The notes: generated by a model from the sequence alone, not told the origin. A DNA stretch of 64,000 nucleotides from JBEIGE01 sp040382055 (GCA_040382055.1 JBEIGE010000015.1:1-64000), one strand, 5' to 3'. Positions 1 to 10,495 are shown, numbered from the stretch's first letter. Translations and numbers: made by a program.

Positions 1-1
1 C

Positions 2-403
2 CGCGCCTTCACCCTGTTTGCCACGCATTACTTTGAACTGACCGAGTTTGCAGCCACCCACCACAGCGCCATGAATGTGCACGTCAGCGCGTCCGAGTCC
101 GGCCGCGACATTGTGTTTCTGCACGAAATCCAGCCCGGACCCGCCAGCCGCAGCTACGGCATTCAGGTGGCGCGGCTGGCCGGCATGCCTGCTGGCGTGC
201 TGAACATGGCGCGCCAGACGCTGCTGGCGCTGGAGCGCCAAGCTATCGAGTCCCAAGCCCAGGTGGATTTGTTTGCGGCCGGGCAAGAAACCCCGGTGAG
301 CACTTTGAGCGCGGTAGAGGCCCAACTGTTGTCTATAGACCCGGATGCACTCAGCCCAAGAGAGGCTTTGGAAGTTTTGTACAAACTCAAAAAAGCCCTG
401 TGA
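2..403 (+). CDS. mutS: DNA mismatch repair protein MutS, C-terminal part (5' end outside window)
   Basis: The frame is open from base 2 and gives about 133 residues ending in a TGA at 401-403. It begins inside the MutS ATPase domain: the FATHYFEL segment (the conserved ATHY loop after Walker B) comes first, then the typical SYGIQVARLAGMP segment and the helical tail used for dimerisation and MutL contact. MutS recognises mismatches and small loops as an ABC-type ATPase dimer. The gene is partial because the window starts within it, not because it is broken. The last 20 residues (LSPREALEVLYKLKKAL) match the usual C-terminus of the family, so the 3' end is complete. Confidence 0.95.
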   Translation, partial: RAFTLFATHYFELTEFAATHHSAMNVHVSASESGRDIVFLHEIQPGPASRSYGIQVARLAGMPAGVLNMARQTLLALERQAIESQAQVDLFAAGQETPVSTLSAVEAQLLSIDPDALSPREALEVLYKLKKAL

Positions 404-511
404 GCTCGATACCGACTATGTCCGGAATCACCAGGATGTGAAATTCACCAACGGTATTGCGCATGGACATATAAGTCATCACGTCTTGGATTTTCGTAAA
501 CTCAAGCACCC
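404..511 (+). other. Short intergenic spacer mutS to the EAL gene
   Basis: These 108 bases hold no recognisable gene, hairpin or terminator. No convincing -35/-10 pair was identified for the downstream signalling gene, so its promoter remains unplaced. Confidence 0.4.
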
Positions 512-2833
512 ATGCTGATACCCAGTCACACCCAAACGCCAGAGATCAGGCGCTCGCTCGCACTGACTTTCCCAACGGTTATTGGACTGGTGTTGGCTAC
601 CGTGCTCATTGCGCTGCTGAGCACCGCCTCACGGGTGCAGACTTCAGCAGATGCCGGTTTTTCCCTTTTTTGGCCTTCGGCCGGAATAGGTCTGGCGCTC
701 GTTGCCCGGTTTGGCATCCTGGGCTTGGCTCCGGTCTTGGTCGGCGTGGGCTTGTGGGCGGGTTGGGTCATGCAATGGGGCCCGGGCGCTATTGTCTGGA
801 CGGCAGTTGCCAGCGCATCCGGTCCGGCACTGACCTGGTATCTCTTGCGCGCGCGGTTTGCCAGGGTTAGCTATCCATTTTCATTAAGTGAGACTCTTCT
901 CTGGTTCATGCGCGTACAGGCCTTGGGCGGCTCCACATTAGCAGCCATCATAGGCAGCGCAGGTTTATGGTTTACAGGCCATTGGACAGAAGGTGTCAGT
1001 TTCTGGGTTGGCGTGTTGGCTTACTGGATGCTTGAAACCACCGGGGCTTTTCTGTTTGCACCCGTAGCCTGGAGTGTTCTCAACCCCTCTGGCCTGTCCG
1101 CGTCATCGAGTTGGCATCGCCGTTTTGCTGCGTCAGTCAGAGATGAGTGGTACTACGCCGTTTTGGTTCTGATCCTGACTTCGGGCGTCTGTGCTTTGCT
1201 TTTTACCAATCAAAGTGATTTCGCCCGTGCTCTGCTTTACGGTCTCTTGCCTTTGCTGGTCGTTATCTCCATAAGGGCTTCGCCCACGCTGGTGCAGGTT
1301 TTGATTCTTGCATCTGGTGTGTTGGTTCTTGTTGCCATGGCCAACCTTGTGAAAACTCCGAATGCCTCAGGTGACGGAACACAGCTGCTTTTGGCCTCGC
1401 TTTATTTACTGGTAGGCACAGCCACGCTGCAGGTGCTTCTCGCCACCTCCTCCGAAAAGCGTGCTGCACTGGAGCGTCTGGAGCGCCAGGCATTTGTTGA
1501 TGCATCTACCCGCTTGCTCAATGAGGCCGGGATGGTGCGAGAGCTGGAGAGCCGGCTGGCTTTAGGCTTCGAAGCCGCTTCAAACATGCAAGTCTCGCTC
1601 ATAGGCTTGACCCTCACCAATTTACGTCAGGTGGAGAGACTGGCCGACGGGTCGGCCCTGCAAAAGCTTGACCGCCAGATGGCCGACCAACTGCGCCGCG
1701 GTGTACCCGAGGTGCGCTGGGCCCGGACGGGTGTAGGTCGATTTCAAGGGGTTTGGTCGGGCGAAGCAAAGATGCTTGATCCCGTGTTGTCAAAAGTGCG
1801 CGTTCTGACTATTCCCATGTCGGCTTACAGCCCCGCAGACGCCTTGCCTGATGGCAGCGCTGTGGGTGTTTTTCGACCTGAATGGGCTGTGGCAGCGGTC
1901 AAGCGTGACCTGGCCGGTGCGCTACAAGATTTCAGCGTCCCTTCCATGATCAGCGTATTGGCGCTTGCCAATACCCGAGCGCAGCAGTTTCGCCGGGTCG
2001 AGGTGCTTGCCTTGGATGACGGCTTCATGAAGCAACAACAACAGGAGGCCGCGATGACCGAGCTGGTGCGCCAGGCCATCAATGACCGTGCATTTCTGTT
2101 GTATGCCCAACCTATCTTGCCCAACCATGCGGATGCCTGGATAGCGTGGCACCAGAGCCCGCCCATTTTGAAAAAATTTGAGGTGCTGGTCCGGATGACC
2201 AATGCCCAGGGTCTGGTCATACCGCCAGCCCTGTTTATGCCCGCCGCCATGGCTGCGGGGCTGATGCCCCAGCTTGATCTGGCAGTGGTGGAGCAAACTT
2301 TTTCTTGGCTGGCGGAGCATCCTCATGCCCTTGAGTTGATACAGGGCTGTGCCGTCAACCTCAGCGGCCCCACCGTGGGCGATGCCCGAACCGTGGAGTA
2401 CATCAAAGACCTGTTTACACGTTTCCCCGTTCCCCCGGGAATCATGATTTTTGAGATCACCGAGAGCATGGCTGTGACCGACCCTGAAGTTGCGGAACAG
2501 ACCTTGAAAGCCTTGCGTGACATGGGGAGCCGGGTGGCCATCGATGACTTTGGTACGGGCGTGGCCACCTTTGACTACCTTAAACGCTTTCAGGTCGATT
2601 TCATCAAGATTGATGGTACTTTTGTTCGGGCATTGCAACAGGGTGAGCTTGACCGGGTGATTGTCGAATCCATGGTCAATGTCGCGAAGTGCCTGGGTGT
2701 TCGCACCGTGGCCGAATTTGTCAGCAGTGCCGAACTCTATGAACTGGTCACTGCCTTGTCCATCGACGAGAGCCAGGGCTATGCGCTGTCAGAACCACAG
2801 CCCTTGGAGCATTGGTTCCCCAAAGGACTTTGA
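512..2833 (+). CDS. MASE1 membrane sensor with degenerate GGDEF and intact EAL domain
   Basis: This 773-residue protein is probably a c-di-GMP phosphodiesterase in the inner membrane. Residues about 15-310 are a run of hydrophobic helices of MASE1 type (FWPSAGIGLAL near the start is characteristic). Residues about 320-440 have a GGDEF-like fold (FVDASTRLLNEAGM), but the signature is replaced by GRFQGVWSG, so cyclase activity is not expected. Residues about 500-765 are an EAL domain. It has the metal and base ligands EVLVR, NLSG, FEITES, IDDFGTG, IKIDG, TVAEF and SQGY. All catalytic positions are present, with Val in the middle of the EAL triplet, a common variant. The next gene starts 3 bases after the stop, so the two may be co-transcribed. 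Confidence 0.85.
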   Translation: MLIPSHTQTPEIRRSLALTFPTVIGLVLATVLIALLSTASRVQTSADAGFSLFWPSAGIGLALVARFGILGLAPVLVGVGLWAGWVMQWGPGAIVWTAVASASGPALTWYLLRARFARVSYPFSLSETLLWFMRVQALGGSTLAAIIGSAGLWFTGHWTEGVSFWVGVLAYWMLETTGAFLFAPVAWSVLNPSGLSASSSWHRRFAASVRDEWYYAVLVLILTSGVCALLFTNQSDFARALLYGLLPLLVVISIRASPTLVQVLILASGVLVLVAMANLVKTPNASGDGTQLLLASLYLLVGTATLQVLLATSSEKRAALERLERQAFVDASTRLLNEAGMVRELESRLALGFEAASNMQVSLIGLTLTNLRQVERLADGSALQKLDRQMADQLRRGVPEVRWARTGVGRFQGVWSGEAKMLDPVLSKVRVLTIPMSAYSPADALPDGSAVGVFRPEWAVAAVKRDLAGALQDFSVPSMISVLALANTRAQQFRRVEVLALDDGFMKQQQQEAAMTELVRQAINDRAFLLYAQPILPNHADAWIAWHQSPPILKKFEVLVRMTNAQGLVIPPALFMPAAMAAGLMPQLDLAVVEQTFSWLAEHPHALELIQGCAVNLSGPTVGDARTVEYIKDLFTRFPVPPGIMIFEITESMAVTDPEVAEQTLKALRDMGSRVAIDDFGTGVATFDYLKRFQVDFIKIDGTFVRALQQGELDRVIVESMVNVAKCLGVRTVAEFVSSAELYELVTALSIDESQGYALSEPQPLEHWFPKGL

Positions 2834-2836
2834 CCG

Positions 2837-3646
2837 ATGCACATTATTTTCTCCCATGCCAACAGCTTTCCTGCCAGTACGTACAGGGTACTGTTTAAGG
2901 CACTCAAGGAACGCGGTTACAGCATACATGCGATCGAAAAGTTCGGCCATGACCCGCGCTACCCCGTCACCAATAATTGGCCGTACCTGGTGATGCAACT
3001 GGCAGATTTTGCAAAAGAAACCATCGAGAACATTGGGCAGCCGGTGTATCTGGTGGGCCATTCCCTGGGCGGGTTTCTGAGTTTGATGGCTGCAGCGCGC
3101 CACCCTGAAATTGCCCGTGGCGTGCTGCTGCTCGATGCGCCGCTGTTGGGTGGTTGGCGCGCTACGGGGCTGGGCATGGCCAAATCAACCCCGCTGATCG
3201 GGTCTCTCTCCCCAGGCGCGGTCAGCCGCAAACGGCGCAACGTGTGGCCCACTGTCAACGATGCGTTTGAGCACCTGCGCCACAAGAAGGCCTTTAGCAA
3301 ATGGCAAAGCGATGTGCTGCGTGACTACGTGAACAACGCGATGCACGATGAAAACGGGCACCGCGCCCTGAGTTTTAGTCGTGACATTGAGACCGCTATC
3401 TATAACACTCTGCCCGACAATTTAGAGCGATTGCTCAAACGCCACCCTTTAAAGTGCCCGGCGGCGTTTATCGGCGGCACCATGTCACAAGAGAACCGGC
3501 AAGTCACTCTCGGCATGACCGAAAAAATGACCAAAGGCCGGATGATGATGGTCGATGGCAGTCACCTGTTTCCTATGGAAAAACCGCTGGTGACTGCAGC
3601 AATGATTGATGCAGCCCTGCTGAATCTTGGAAGCCTGGGTGCTTGA
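2837..3646 (+). CDS. Alpha/beta hydrolase
   Basis: This is a 269-residue alpha/beta-hydrolase fold protein. The oxyanion segment FSHANSFPA lies near the N-terminus, the nucleophile elbow is GHSLGG (Ser at about residue 76), and a late DGSHLFPMEKP segment supplies the probable catalytic His. There is no signal peptide, so it is cytoplasmic. The substrate cannot be read from the sequence; the family contains esterases, lipases and haloalkane or peroxidase-like members. It starts 3 bases after the EAL gene and probably shares its transcript. The start codon ATG at 2837 is the only sensible one because the oxyanion strand begins immediately. Confidence 0.8.
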   Translation: MHIIFSHANSFPASTYRVLFKALKERGYSIHAIEKFGHDPRYPVTNNWPYLVMQLADFAKETIENIGQPVYLVGHSLGGFLSLMAAARHPEIARGVLLLDAPLLGGWRATGLGMAKSTPLIGSLSPGAVSRKRRNVWPTVNDAFEHLRHKKAFSKWQSDVLRDYVNNAMHDENGHRALSFSRDIETAIYNTLPDNLERLLKRHPLKCPAAFIGGTMSQENRQVTLGMTEKMTKGRMMMVDGSHLFPMEKPLVTAAMIDAALLNLGSLGA

Positions 3647-3684
3647 GATAAATATGCAAGGCCAGTGTCTTCAGGGCCAGGTCT

Positions 3685-4518
3685 TCACCCACTCCACTTC
3701 ACAGCGCCGGTCCAGCTGGTGGCCAGCACCAGGATGCCGAACACAATGCGGTACCAGGCAAAACCGACAAAGCTGTGCGTGGCAATAAACCTGAGCAGCC
3801 AGCGGATACAGATCCACGCGCTGACAAAGGCAAACACCAGACCGACGCCAAACATCGGCAAATCTGCTACTGAAAGCAGAGCGCGATCTTTATACAGGCT
3901 ATAGGCTCCAGCGCCAATCAGGGTTGGAATGGCCAGATAGAACGAAAAATCGATGGCGGCCTTGCGGCTCAGGCCCAACAGCATGCCACCAATGATGGTC
4001 GCGCCACTGCGGCTGGTTCCGGGAATCATGGCCAGGCACTGCACCAAACCCACCTTCAGGGCGTCCAGGCTGCTCATGGCATCCACGTCCAGAATGCGCG
4101 GGGCTGTGGCGGCATTGGCCTGGCGCTTTTCTGCCCACAAGATGATGAAGCCACCAAGAATAAACGTGCTGGCCACCACCTCCGGGGTAAACAAATGCGC
4201 CTTGATGGCCTTGCCAAACAGCAGGCCCAGCAGCACGGCCGGGATGAAAGCAATCAGCACATTAAGGGCAAACTGCTGCGCCTGACGCTCGCTGGGCAAG
4301 CGCAGCACCGTCTCGCGAATCTTCTGCCAGTACACCAGAATCACCGCCAGAATGGCACCGGTCTGAATGGCAATGTCAAACACCTTGGCCTTGTCATCGT
4401 CAAAGCCCAACAGGGCTCCGGCCAGTATCAGATGCCCGGTACTGGAGATAGGCAAAAACTCGGTCAGGCCCTCAACCACGCCCATGATGGCGGCCTTGAT
4501 CAGCAATGTGAAATCCAC
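3685..4518 (-). CDS. uppP: Undecaprenyl-diphosphatase UppP (BacA family)
   Basis: This 277-residue polytopic membrane protein dephosphorylates undecaprenyl diphosphate, recycling the lipid carrier for peptidoglycan synthesis; overexpression gives bacitracin resistance. Both family signatures are visible: EGLTEFLPISSTGH at residues 16-29 and PGTSRSGATIIGG at about residue 166, which together hold the catalytic Glu, Ser, His and Arg residues. The length matches the family (about 270). It runs convergently towards the hydrolase, with 38 bases between the two stops. The gene upstream on the same strand, the MacB-like permease, ends 58 bases before its start. Confidence 0.95.
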   Translation of the reverse strand: MDFTLLIKAAIMGVVEGLTEFLPISSTGHLILAGALLGFDDDKAKVFDIAIQTGAILAVILVYWQKIRETVLRLPSERQAQQFALNVLIAFIPAVLLGLLFGKAIKAHLFTPEVVASTFILGGFIILWAEKRQANAATAPRILDVDAMSSLDALKVGLVQCLAMIPGTSRSGATIIGGMLLGLSRKAAIDFSFYLAIPTLIGAGAYSLYKDRALLSVADLPMFGVGLVFAFVSAWICIRWLLRFIATHSFVGFAWYRIVFGILVLATSWTGAVKWSG

Positions 4519-4576
4519 GCAATGTCCTTTATGAAGAGGCTGGATTATCTAGGGCCAGGCAGAGGGGCAAGACAAA

Positions 4577-5808
<1,232 letters not shown>

Positions 5809-5812
<4 letters not shown>

Positions 5813-6645
5813 GGCTTGGCCTCCACCGACAAATTCAAATGGGGGTCAGATTCCAATTTCTTCTCTTCTGAAGAATGGGGGTCAGAACCCAATTTCGTTT
5901 GAGAGTTTCTTTCTTCGGCAACGCTGCCGTCCTGAATTGGGGTCTGACCCCCATTCTTCCGCCCGGCTTGACGCACATCCTGAACCATCTGGCCATCGCG
6001 GAAAACAATTTTGCGGCGGGCCCACAGGGCTATGTCGTTCTCGTGCGTCACCAGCACCACCGTCATGCCCTGGGCATTGAGCTCAACCAGCAGGCGCATG
6101 ATGTCCTCGCTGGTTTGGGTGTCCAGCGCGCCGGTAGGCTCGTCTGCGAGGATCAATGCGGGGTTGTTCACCAGCGCGCGGGCAATGGCCACGCGCTGTT
6201 GCTGCCCGCCGGACAATTCAGACGGCGTGTGCATGCCGCGCTCGCCCAGGCCCACCCGCTGCAAAGCCGCGGTAGAGCGTTGCCTGCGCTCCGGCGCTTT
6301 CAGGCCTGCGTAGACCATGGGCAACTCCACGTTTTCCAGCGCACTGGTGCGGGGTAACAGGTTGAATTGCTGAAACACAAAGCCAATACGCCGGTTGCGG
6401 ATAGAGGCCAGCTGGTCGCCGGTCATGGTTTCTACTTCTTCACCGCCCAGACGGTACTGGCCCGAGGTGGGCAAATCCAGATACCCCAGAATATTCATCA
6501 AGGTGGACTTGCCCGAGCCCGATGCGCCCATGATGGCCACAAACTCGCCCGCCTCGATGTCCAGCGACACACCGTTCAAGGCGTGCACAGTCTGGTCACC
6601 CATGGTGTAGGTTTTAACCAGCGAACGGGCTTCAATAATGGCCAT
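5809..6645 (-). CDS. MacB-type ABC transporter ATPase with repeat-derived C-terminal tail
   Basis: This 278-residue LolD/MacB-type ATPase has Walker A GASGSGKST, Q-loop VFQQFNLL, signature LSGGQQQRVAIARAL, Walker B LILADEPTGALD and H-loop VTHEN. The conserved domain ends near residue 225. The remaining 50 or so residues are hydrophilic and unlike the family. They are encoded by direct and inverted copies of a GGGGTCAGA-type repeat at 5840-5955, so the natural C-terminus appears to have been replaced or extended by repeat insertion. It overlaps the permease start by 4 bases. It lies 36 bases downstream of the adaptor gene, with which it should form one operon. Confidence 0.92.
5840..5955. repeat. 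Three copies of a GGGGTCAGA(N)CCAATTT element, two direct and one inverted
   Basis: Copies lie at about 5840-5860, 5876-5896 and (inverted) 5933-5955. Each core reads tgggggtcaga followed by a variable 2-3 bases and caattt. The second and third copies form a near-perfect inverted pair separated by about 36 bases. The block lies inside the 3' end of the MacB-type ATPase gene and keeps its reading frame open. Related sequences are, as I recall, scattered short repeats in beta- and gammaproteobacteria; the copy number in this genome cannot be judged from the window. Confidence 0.75.
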
Positions 6646-6681
6646 GCTAAGAGGTGGGCGAATCAGCGCTTGTGTCAGCGC

Positions 6682-8376
6682 TTAAAAGAAAGGCCGGGGG
6701 CCACCGCCCGCTGGCGGCGTACGGGCCGGGGTGGCTGCGCCGCCCAAAATGCCGGTAATGACCGTTGCGCCTTCCTTGAGCACATTGGCATCGGGTGAAT
6801 TGGGGCCAACCAACAGCTCGGTGCTGGTGCCATCGCTGATGCCCAGTCGCACGCTGTAGGCCCGTGGCTTGCCATCTTCAGCCAGCAGGTAAATGCGTCC
6901 GCGTGTGGTCTGTCGCCCCGCCACCTCGGCCACCAGGGCCGTGTATTTGGGTTTTTGCTCGGGTGTGAGCAACTCACCAATGCGGGCGCGAATATCAGCC
7001 GTGATGCGCTCTCGGGCCTTGGTGCGCTCCTCAGGGGCCATGTCGCGCAGCATCATGAACTTGGGCCGTGCCTCGGCATAAATTGCATCTACCTTCTCAA
7101 CTTGATCTGGCTTGAGTTGCAGTTCGGCCACCAGCCGGTTGCGAAACTCGGTGGCCGGGTTGGGCCCAGTACCGCCAGTTGCAGCGGGAGTTGGGCCGCT
7201 GCCTGCTGGGGTTGAGGCACTGGCTGGGGCAGCTGGCGCGGTTGCTGGTGAGGCCGCGGGAGCGGTTGCTGGTAAGGCCGCAGCGGAAGCGCCAGGCGCG
7301 GGTGCAGCAGGTGCCGGCGCTGCTGCAGGTTCCACCCCGGCTATGCGCACCCGCAAGGCCGAGTTGGGGATTTTCAGCACACTCTCGCGCTGGTCGGTCA
7401 CCATCCGGACATTGGCCGTCATGCCGGGCAGCAGGCGCCCGCTGGTGTTGTTGAACTGCACCACGGCGGTGTAGGTCACCACATTGGCCACGTTCTGCGC
7501 GGCCTTGCGCACCTGGCGCACTTCGCCCTCAAAGGTCTGGCCAGGAAACGCGTCCACGGTAAACGTGGCTTTCAGGCCGCTGCGGATGCGACCCACATCG
7601 GCCTCGTCCACGCTGGCATCCACCTGCATGTCGGAGAGGTTCTGCGCAATGATGAACAGCTCTGGCGCTTGCAGGCTGGCCGCCACGGTCTGGCCCTTTT
7701 CTATGGTTCGCTTGATGATGATGCCGGTAATGGGCGAGGTAATGCGCGTACGCTCCAGGTCAATACGGGCTTGGGCCAGGGCTGAATCGCGTTGGGCCAC
7801 ATTGGCCTGGGCGCTCTTGATTTGTGCATCGGTCACGCCCAGCTGCGCTTGTGCGGCCTTCACCCCTTCTTTGGAACTGATGACCAGGGCGCGGGTGCGG
7901 TCGGCTTCGCTTTGGGCAATAAAACCCTTTTCCACCAGGCTGAGGTTTCGCGCATGGGTGCGCTCGGCCTCGGCCAGATCGGTCTCGGCCCGGGAGACGG
8001 CCGCCCGGTTGGCCGCCGAATTGGCCTGGGCGGTCAGCACGGCACTGCGTGCGGCATCCACATCGGCCTGGGCGCTGCGCACCCGGTATTCAAAGGTCTC
8101 GGGGTCAATCTGGGCCAGCAGTTGCCCGGCTTTCACCTCGGAATTGAAATCCACAAAAATGTCTTTGATCTGGCCTGACACCTGGGTACCTACCGTGACC
8201 AAAGACACCGGATTGACCGCCCCGCTGGCCGACACAGCGGCAGACAAAGGCCCGCGCTCAATCTTGCTGGTGCGGTATTTCACTTCATCGGCACTGTCGC
8301 GCTGGGTCCACCACCATGCGCCACCACCTGCCAGTGCCAGAAGCACGGCACCTGTGATTAAGTATGTCTTCTTCAT
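6682..8376 (-). CDS. MacA-like periplasmic adaptor (HlyD family) with an inserted Ala/Pro linker and helical domain
   Basis: This 564-residue adaptor has an N-terminal membrane anchor, a lipoyl-like half (AAVSASGAVNPVSLVTVGTQVSG), a long coiled-coil hairpin at about 90-200 and a beta-barrel. After IPNSALRVRIAG near residue 345 it departs from the usual form. An Ala/Pro/Thr-rich linker of about 65 residues comes next, followed by a charged helical segment of about 85 residues containing LKPDQVEKVDAIY and LTPEQKPKY. The membrane-proximal domain then resumes with GRIYLLAEDGKP. The ATG at 8376 is preferred over 8385 because a GAGG motif sits 5 bases upstream. It should couple the ATPase-permease pair to an outer-membrane channel encoded elsewhere. 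Confidence 0.88.
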   Translation of the reverse strand: MKKTYLITGAVLLALAGGGAWWWTQRDSADEVKYRTSKIERGPLSAAVSASGAVNPVSLVTVGTQVSGQIKDIFVDFNSEVKAGQLLAQIDPETFEYRVRSAQADVDAARSAVLTAQANSAANRAAVSRAETDLAEAERTHARNLSLVEKGFIAQSEADRTRALVISSKEGVKAAQAQLGVTDAQIKSAQANVAQRDSALAQARIDLERTRITSPITGIIIKRTIEKGQTVAASLQAPELFIIAQNLSDMQVDASVDEADVGRIRSGLKATFTVDAFPGQTFEGEVRQVRKAAQNVANVVTYTAVVQFNNTSGRLLPGMTANVRMVTDQRESVLKIPNSALRVRIAGVEPAAAPAPAAPAPGASAAALPATAPAASPATAPAAPASASTPAGSGPTPAATGGTGPNPATEFRNRLVAELQLKPDQVEKVDAIYAEARPKFMMLRDMAPEERTKARERITADIRARIGELLTPEQKPKYTALVAEVAGRQTTRGRIYLLAEDGKPRAYSVRLGISDGTSTELLVGPNSPDANVLKEGATVITGILGGAATPARTPPAGGGPRPFF

Positions 8377-8466
8377 GGGCCTCATTGTAGGAACAGCGGC
8401 CCAGCCCGGGCTGGTACGGGCTTGTGACGGGCTTGGCCGGGGTTTGTGGCGTCTAGAATCAAACGC
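8377..8466. promoter_or_regulatory. Divergent promoter region between the adaptor operon and glnS
   Basis: Ninety bases separate the two divergent starts. TAGAAT at 8454-8459 would serve as a -10 for glnS, but it ends only 7 bases before the ATG, leaving no room for a ribosome-binding site; no good -35 is spaced correctly. If this -10 is used, the glnS message would be leaderless or nearly so. This is inferred from sequence only. Confidence 0.3.
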
Positions 8467-10281
8467 ATGAGTTCACCCGATAACACCAAAACAAGTAATT
8501 TCCTGCGCCAGATCATTGAGGCCGACCTGGACAAAGGCACCTACGCCACCCGCCGCTGGGCTGGCAGCCCGGGCGACGCCGCCCACCATGCCGCAGCACC
8601 GGCAGACCCGGCCAAAATACGCACCCGTTTTCCGCCCGAGCCCAATGGCTACCTGCACGTGGGCCACGCCAAAAGCATCTGCATCAACTTTGGTCTGGCG
8701 CGTGACTACGGCGGCGTATGCCACCTGCGGTTTGACGACACCAACCCGGAAAAAGAAGACACCGAGTATGTGAACAGCATCATTGATGCCGTGAAATGGC
8801 TGGGCTTTGACTGGGCACAAATGGGCCAGCCCCCCGGCAGCGCCAAGCCCTACCAGGCCAGCGATTATTTTGGCTTTATGTACCGCGCCGCGGAATACCT
8901 GATTGAAACCGGCCATGCGTATGTGGATGAGCAAACCGTGGAGCAAATCCGCATCAACCGGGGAGATTTTGGCAAGCCCGGTGTGGACAGCCCGTTTCGA
9001 AGCCGCACACCCGCTGAGAACCTGGCGCGTTTTCGGGAAATGCGCGACGGCCAGCATGAAGACGGCAGCATGGTCTTGCGCGCCAAGATCGACATGGCCA
9101 GCCCCAACATCAATATGCGCGACCCGGCCATCTACCGCATCCGCCGCGCCACCCACCACAACACGCTTGATGCCTGGTGCATCTACCCCATGTACACCTT
9201 TGCCCACCCCATTGAGGACGCGCTGGAGCAAATTACCCACAGCATCTGCACGCTTGAGTTTGAAGACCAGCGCCCGTTTTACGACTGGCTGCTGGCGCGG
9301 CTGACAGAAGGGGCCACACTGCCGGACGGTCGCGTTCTGCAAGGCTTGCTGGCCAGCCCGCCGCCCCGCCAATACGAATTTGCCCGCCTAAACCTCACCT
9401 ATGTGATTACCAGCAAACGCAAGCTGGCCCAACTGGTGTACGACGGCAAGGTGGACGGCTGGGACGACCCGCGCATGCCAACCATCGTCGGCCTGCGCCG
9501 CCGTGGCTACACGCCCGAGGCGCTGCAACTGTTTGCCGAGCGCATAGGCGTGACCAAAAGCGACAGCTGGATAGATTACGCAACCCTGGAAGGCTGCCTG
9601 CGCGAAACCCTGGACGTCACCGCCCCACGCGCCATGGCCGTGCTGGACCCCATCAAACTGGTTTTAACCAATTGGGATGAGGTTATGGGGTCAGGTTTTC
9701 TGGACCACTGCGCCGCCCCCGTGCACCCGCACCTGCCAGACTTGGGCAAACGCAGCTTTAGCATGGGCAAAGAGGTGTGGATAGAGCGCACCGACTATGA
9801 AGACACGCCGCCCAAAGGCTTCTTCAGGTTGTTCCCCGGCAACAAGGTGCGCCTGAAGTACGGCCATGTCATCGAATGCACAGGCGCTACAAAAGATGCA
9901 GCAGGAAACATAAGCGCCATAAAGGCAAAACTCATCCCAGACACCAAAAGCGGCACCCCTGGCAGCGATGCGGTCAAGGTCAAAGGCGTCATCACCTGGG
10001 TGGCCGTGGCAGACGGCATACCCGCCGAAGTGCGCATGTACGACCGCCTGTTCAGCGACGCCCAGCCCGACGCAGGCGGCAAAGACTTTATCGAAAGCCT
10101 GAACCCCAACAGCCTGAAGGTGGTGACTGCTATCGTGGAGCCTTCACTAGCCAATGCGCAGCCCGACCAGAAGTTTCAGTTTGAACGGCATGGGTACTTT
10201 GTGGCGGATCGGGTGGATCACGCTGCTGGGAAGCTGGTGTTTAATTTGGCGGTGGGGTTGAAGGATGGGTGGGGGAAGTAA
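8467..10281 (+). CDS. glnS: Glutaminyl-tRNA synthetase
   Basis: This 604-residue class I synthetase charges tRNA-Gln with glutamine. The HIGH-type signature PPEPNGYLHVGHAKS is at about 56-70 and the KMSKS-type loop appears as VITSKRKL near residue 315. The anticodon-binding beta-barrels follow, ending FNLAVGLKDGWGK. Compared with the E. coli enzyme, about 20 extra residues rich in Ala lie between the first helix and the HIGH strand. The ATG at 8467 is chosen because the upstream in-frame codons overlap the promoter region and MSSPDNTK is a typical start. Its last 110 bases are the parent of the repeats found further along in the island. Confidence 0.97.
   Translation: MSSPDNTKTSNFLRQIIEADLDKGTYATRRWAGSPGDAAHHAAAPADPAKIRTRFPPEPNGYLHVGHAKSICINFGLARDYGGVCHLRFDDTNPEKEDTEYVNSIIDAVKWLGFDWAQMGQPPGSAKPYQASDYFGFMYRAAEYLIETGHAYVDEQTVEQIRINRGDFGKPGVDSPFRSRTPAENLARFREMRDGQHEDGSMVLRAKIDMASPNINMRDPAIYRIRRATHHNTLDAWCIYPMYTFAHPIEDALEQITHSICTLEFEDQRPFYDWLLARLTEGATLPDGRVLQGLLASPPPRQYEFARLNLTYVITSKRKLAQLVYDGKVDGWDDPRMPTIVGLRRRGYTPEALQLFAERIGVTKSDSWIDYATLEGCLRETLDVTAPRAMAVLDPIKLVLTNWDEVMGSGFLDHCAAPVHPHLPDLGKRSFSMGKEVWIERTDYEDTPPKGFFRLFPGNKVRLKYGHVIECTGATKDAAGNISAIKAKLIPDTKSGTPGSDAVKVKGVITWVAVADGIPAEVRMYDRLFSDAQPDAGGKDFIESLNPNSLKVVTAIVEPSLANAQPDQKFQFERHGYFVADRVDHAAGKLVFNLAVGLKDGWGK
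10170..10281 (+). repeat. glnS 3'-terminal repeat, parent copy (R1)
   Basis: This is the 3' end of the functional glnS gene. Degenerate copies are found at 10525-10642, 13851-13896 and 18141-18189. The shared core is ttggcggtggggttgaagg followed by a short variable part and gggaagta/tga. In every copy the frame through the stop codon is preserved, giving a peptide of the form LAVGLK...GK-stop. Confidence 0.85.
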
Positions 10282-10303
10282 TGCACCACCGGGAGTCGTT
10301 AGC

Positions 10304-10495
10304 ATGAAAAGCATTTATTTTGAAAACGATGACATCCTGCAAATCCGGGTGTCAGACAAGCCCATCGTGCGCGAAGTCTCTCAAGATTGGCATACCAATA
10401 TAAGCTATGCCGAAGACGGCACCATCGTTGAGATTGTTCTGCTGGATGCCAAAAAAGAAGGGCTGATGCCTATGGAGTTTAGGCAGGCAGCTTAA
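10304..10495 (+). CDS. DUF2283 family small protein
   Basis: This is a 63-residue protein starting MKSIYFENDDILQIRVSD, with the NISYAEDGTIVEIVLLDA segment typical of DUF2283. Members of this family are often found near toxin-antitoxin and mobile regions, but no biochemical role is established. The ATG at 10304 is used because the longer in-frame start at 10265 lies inside the end of glnS. It is 22 bases after the glnS stop and is the first gene of the island. Confidence 0.7.
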   Translation: MKSIYFENDDILQIRVSDKPIVREVSQDWHTNISYAEDGTIVEIVLLDAKKEGLMPMEFRQAA

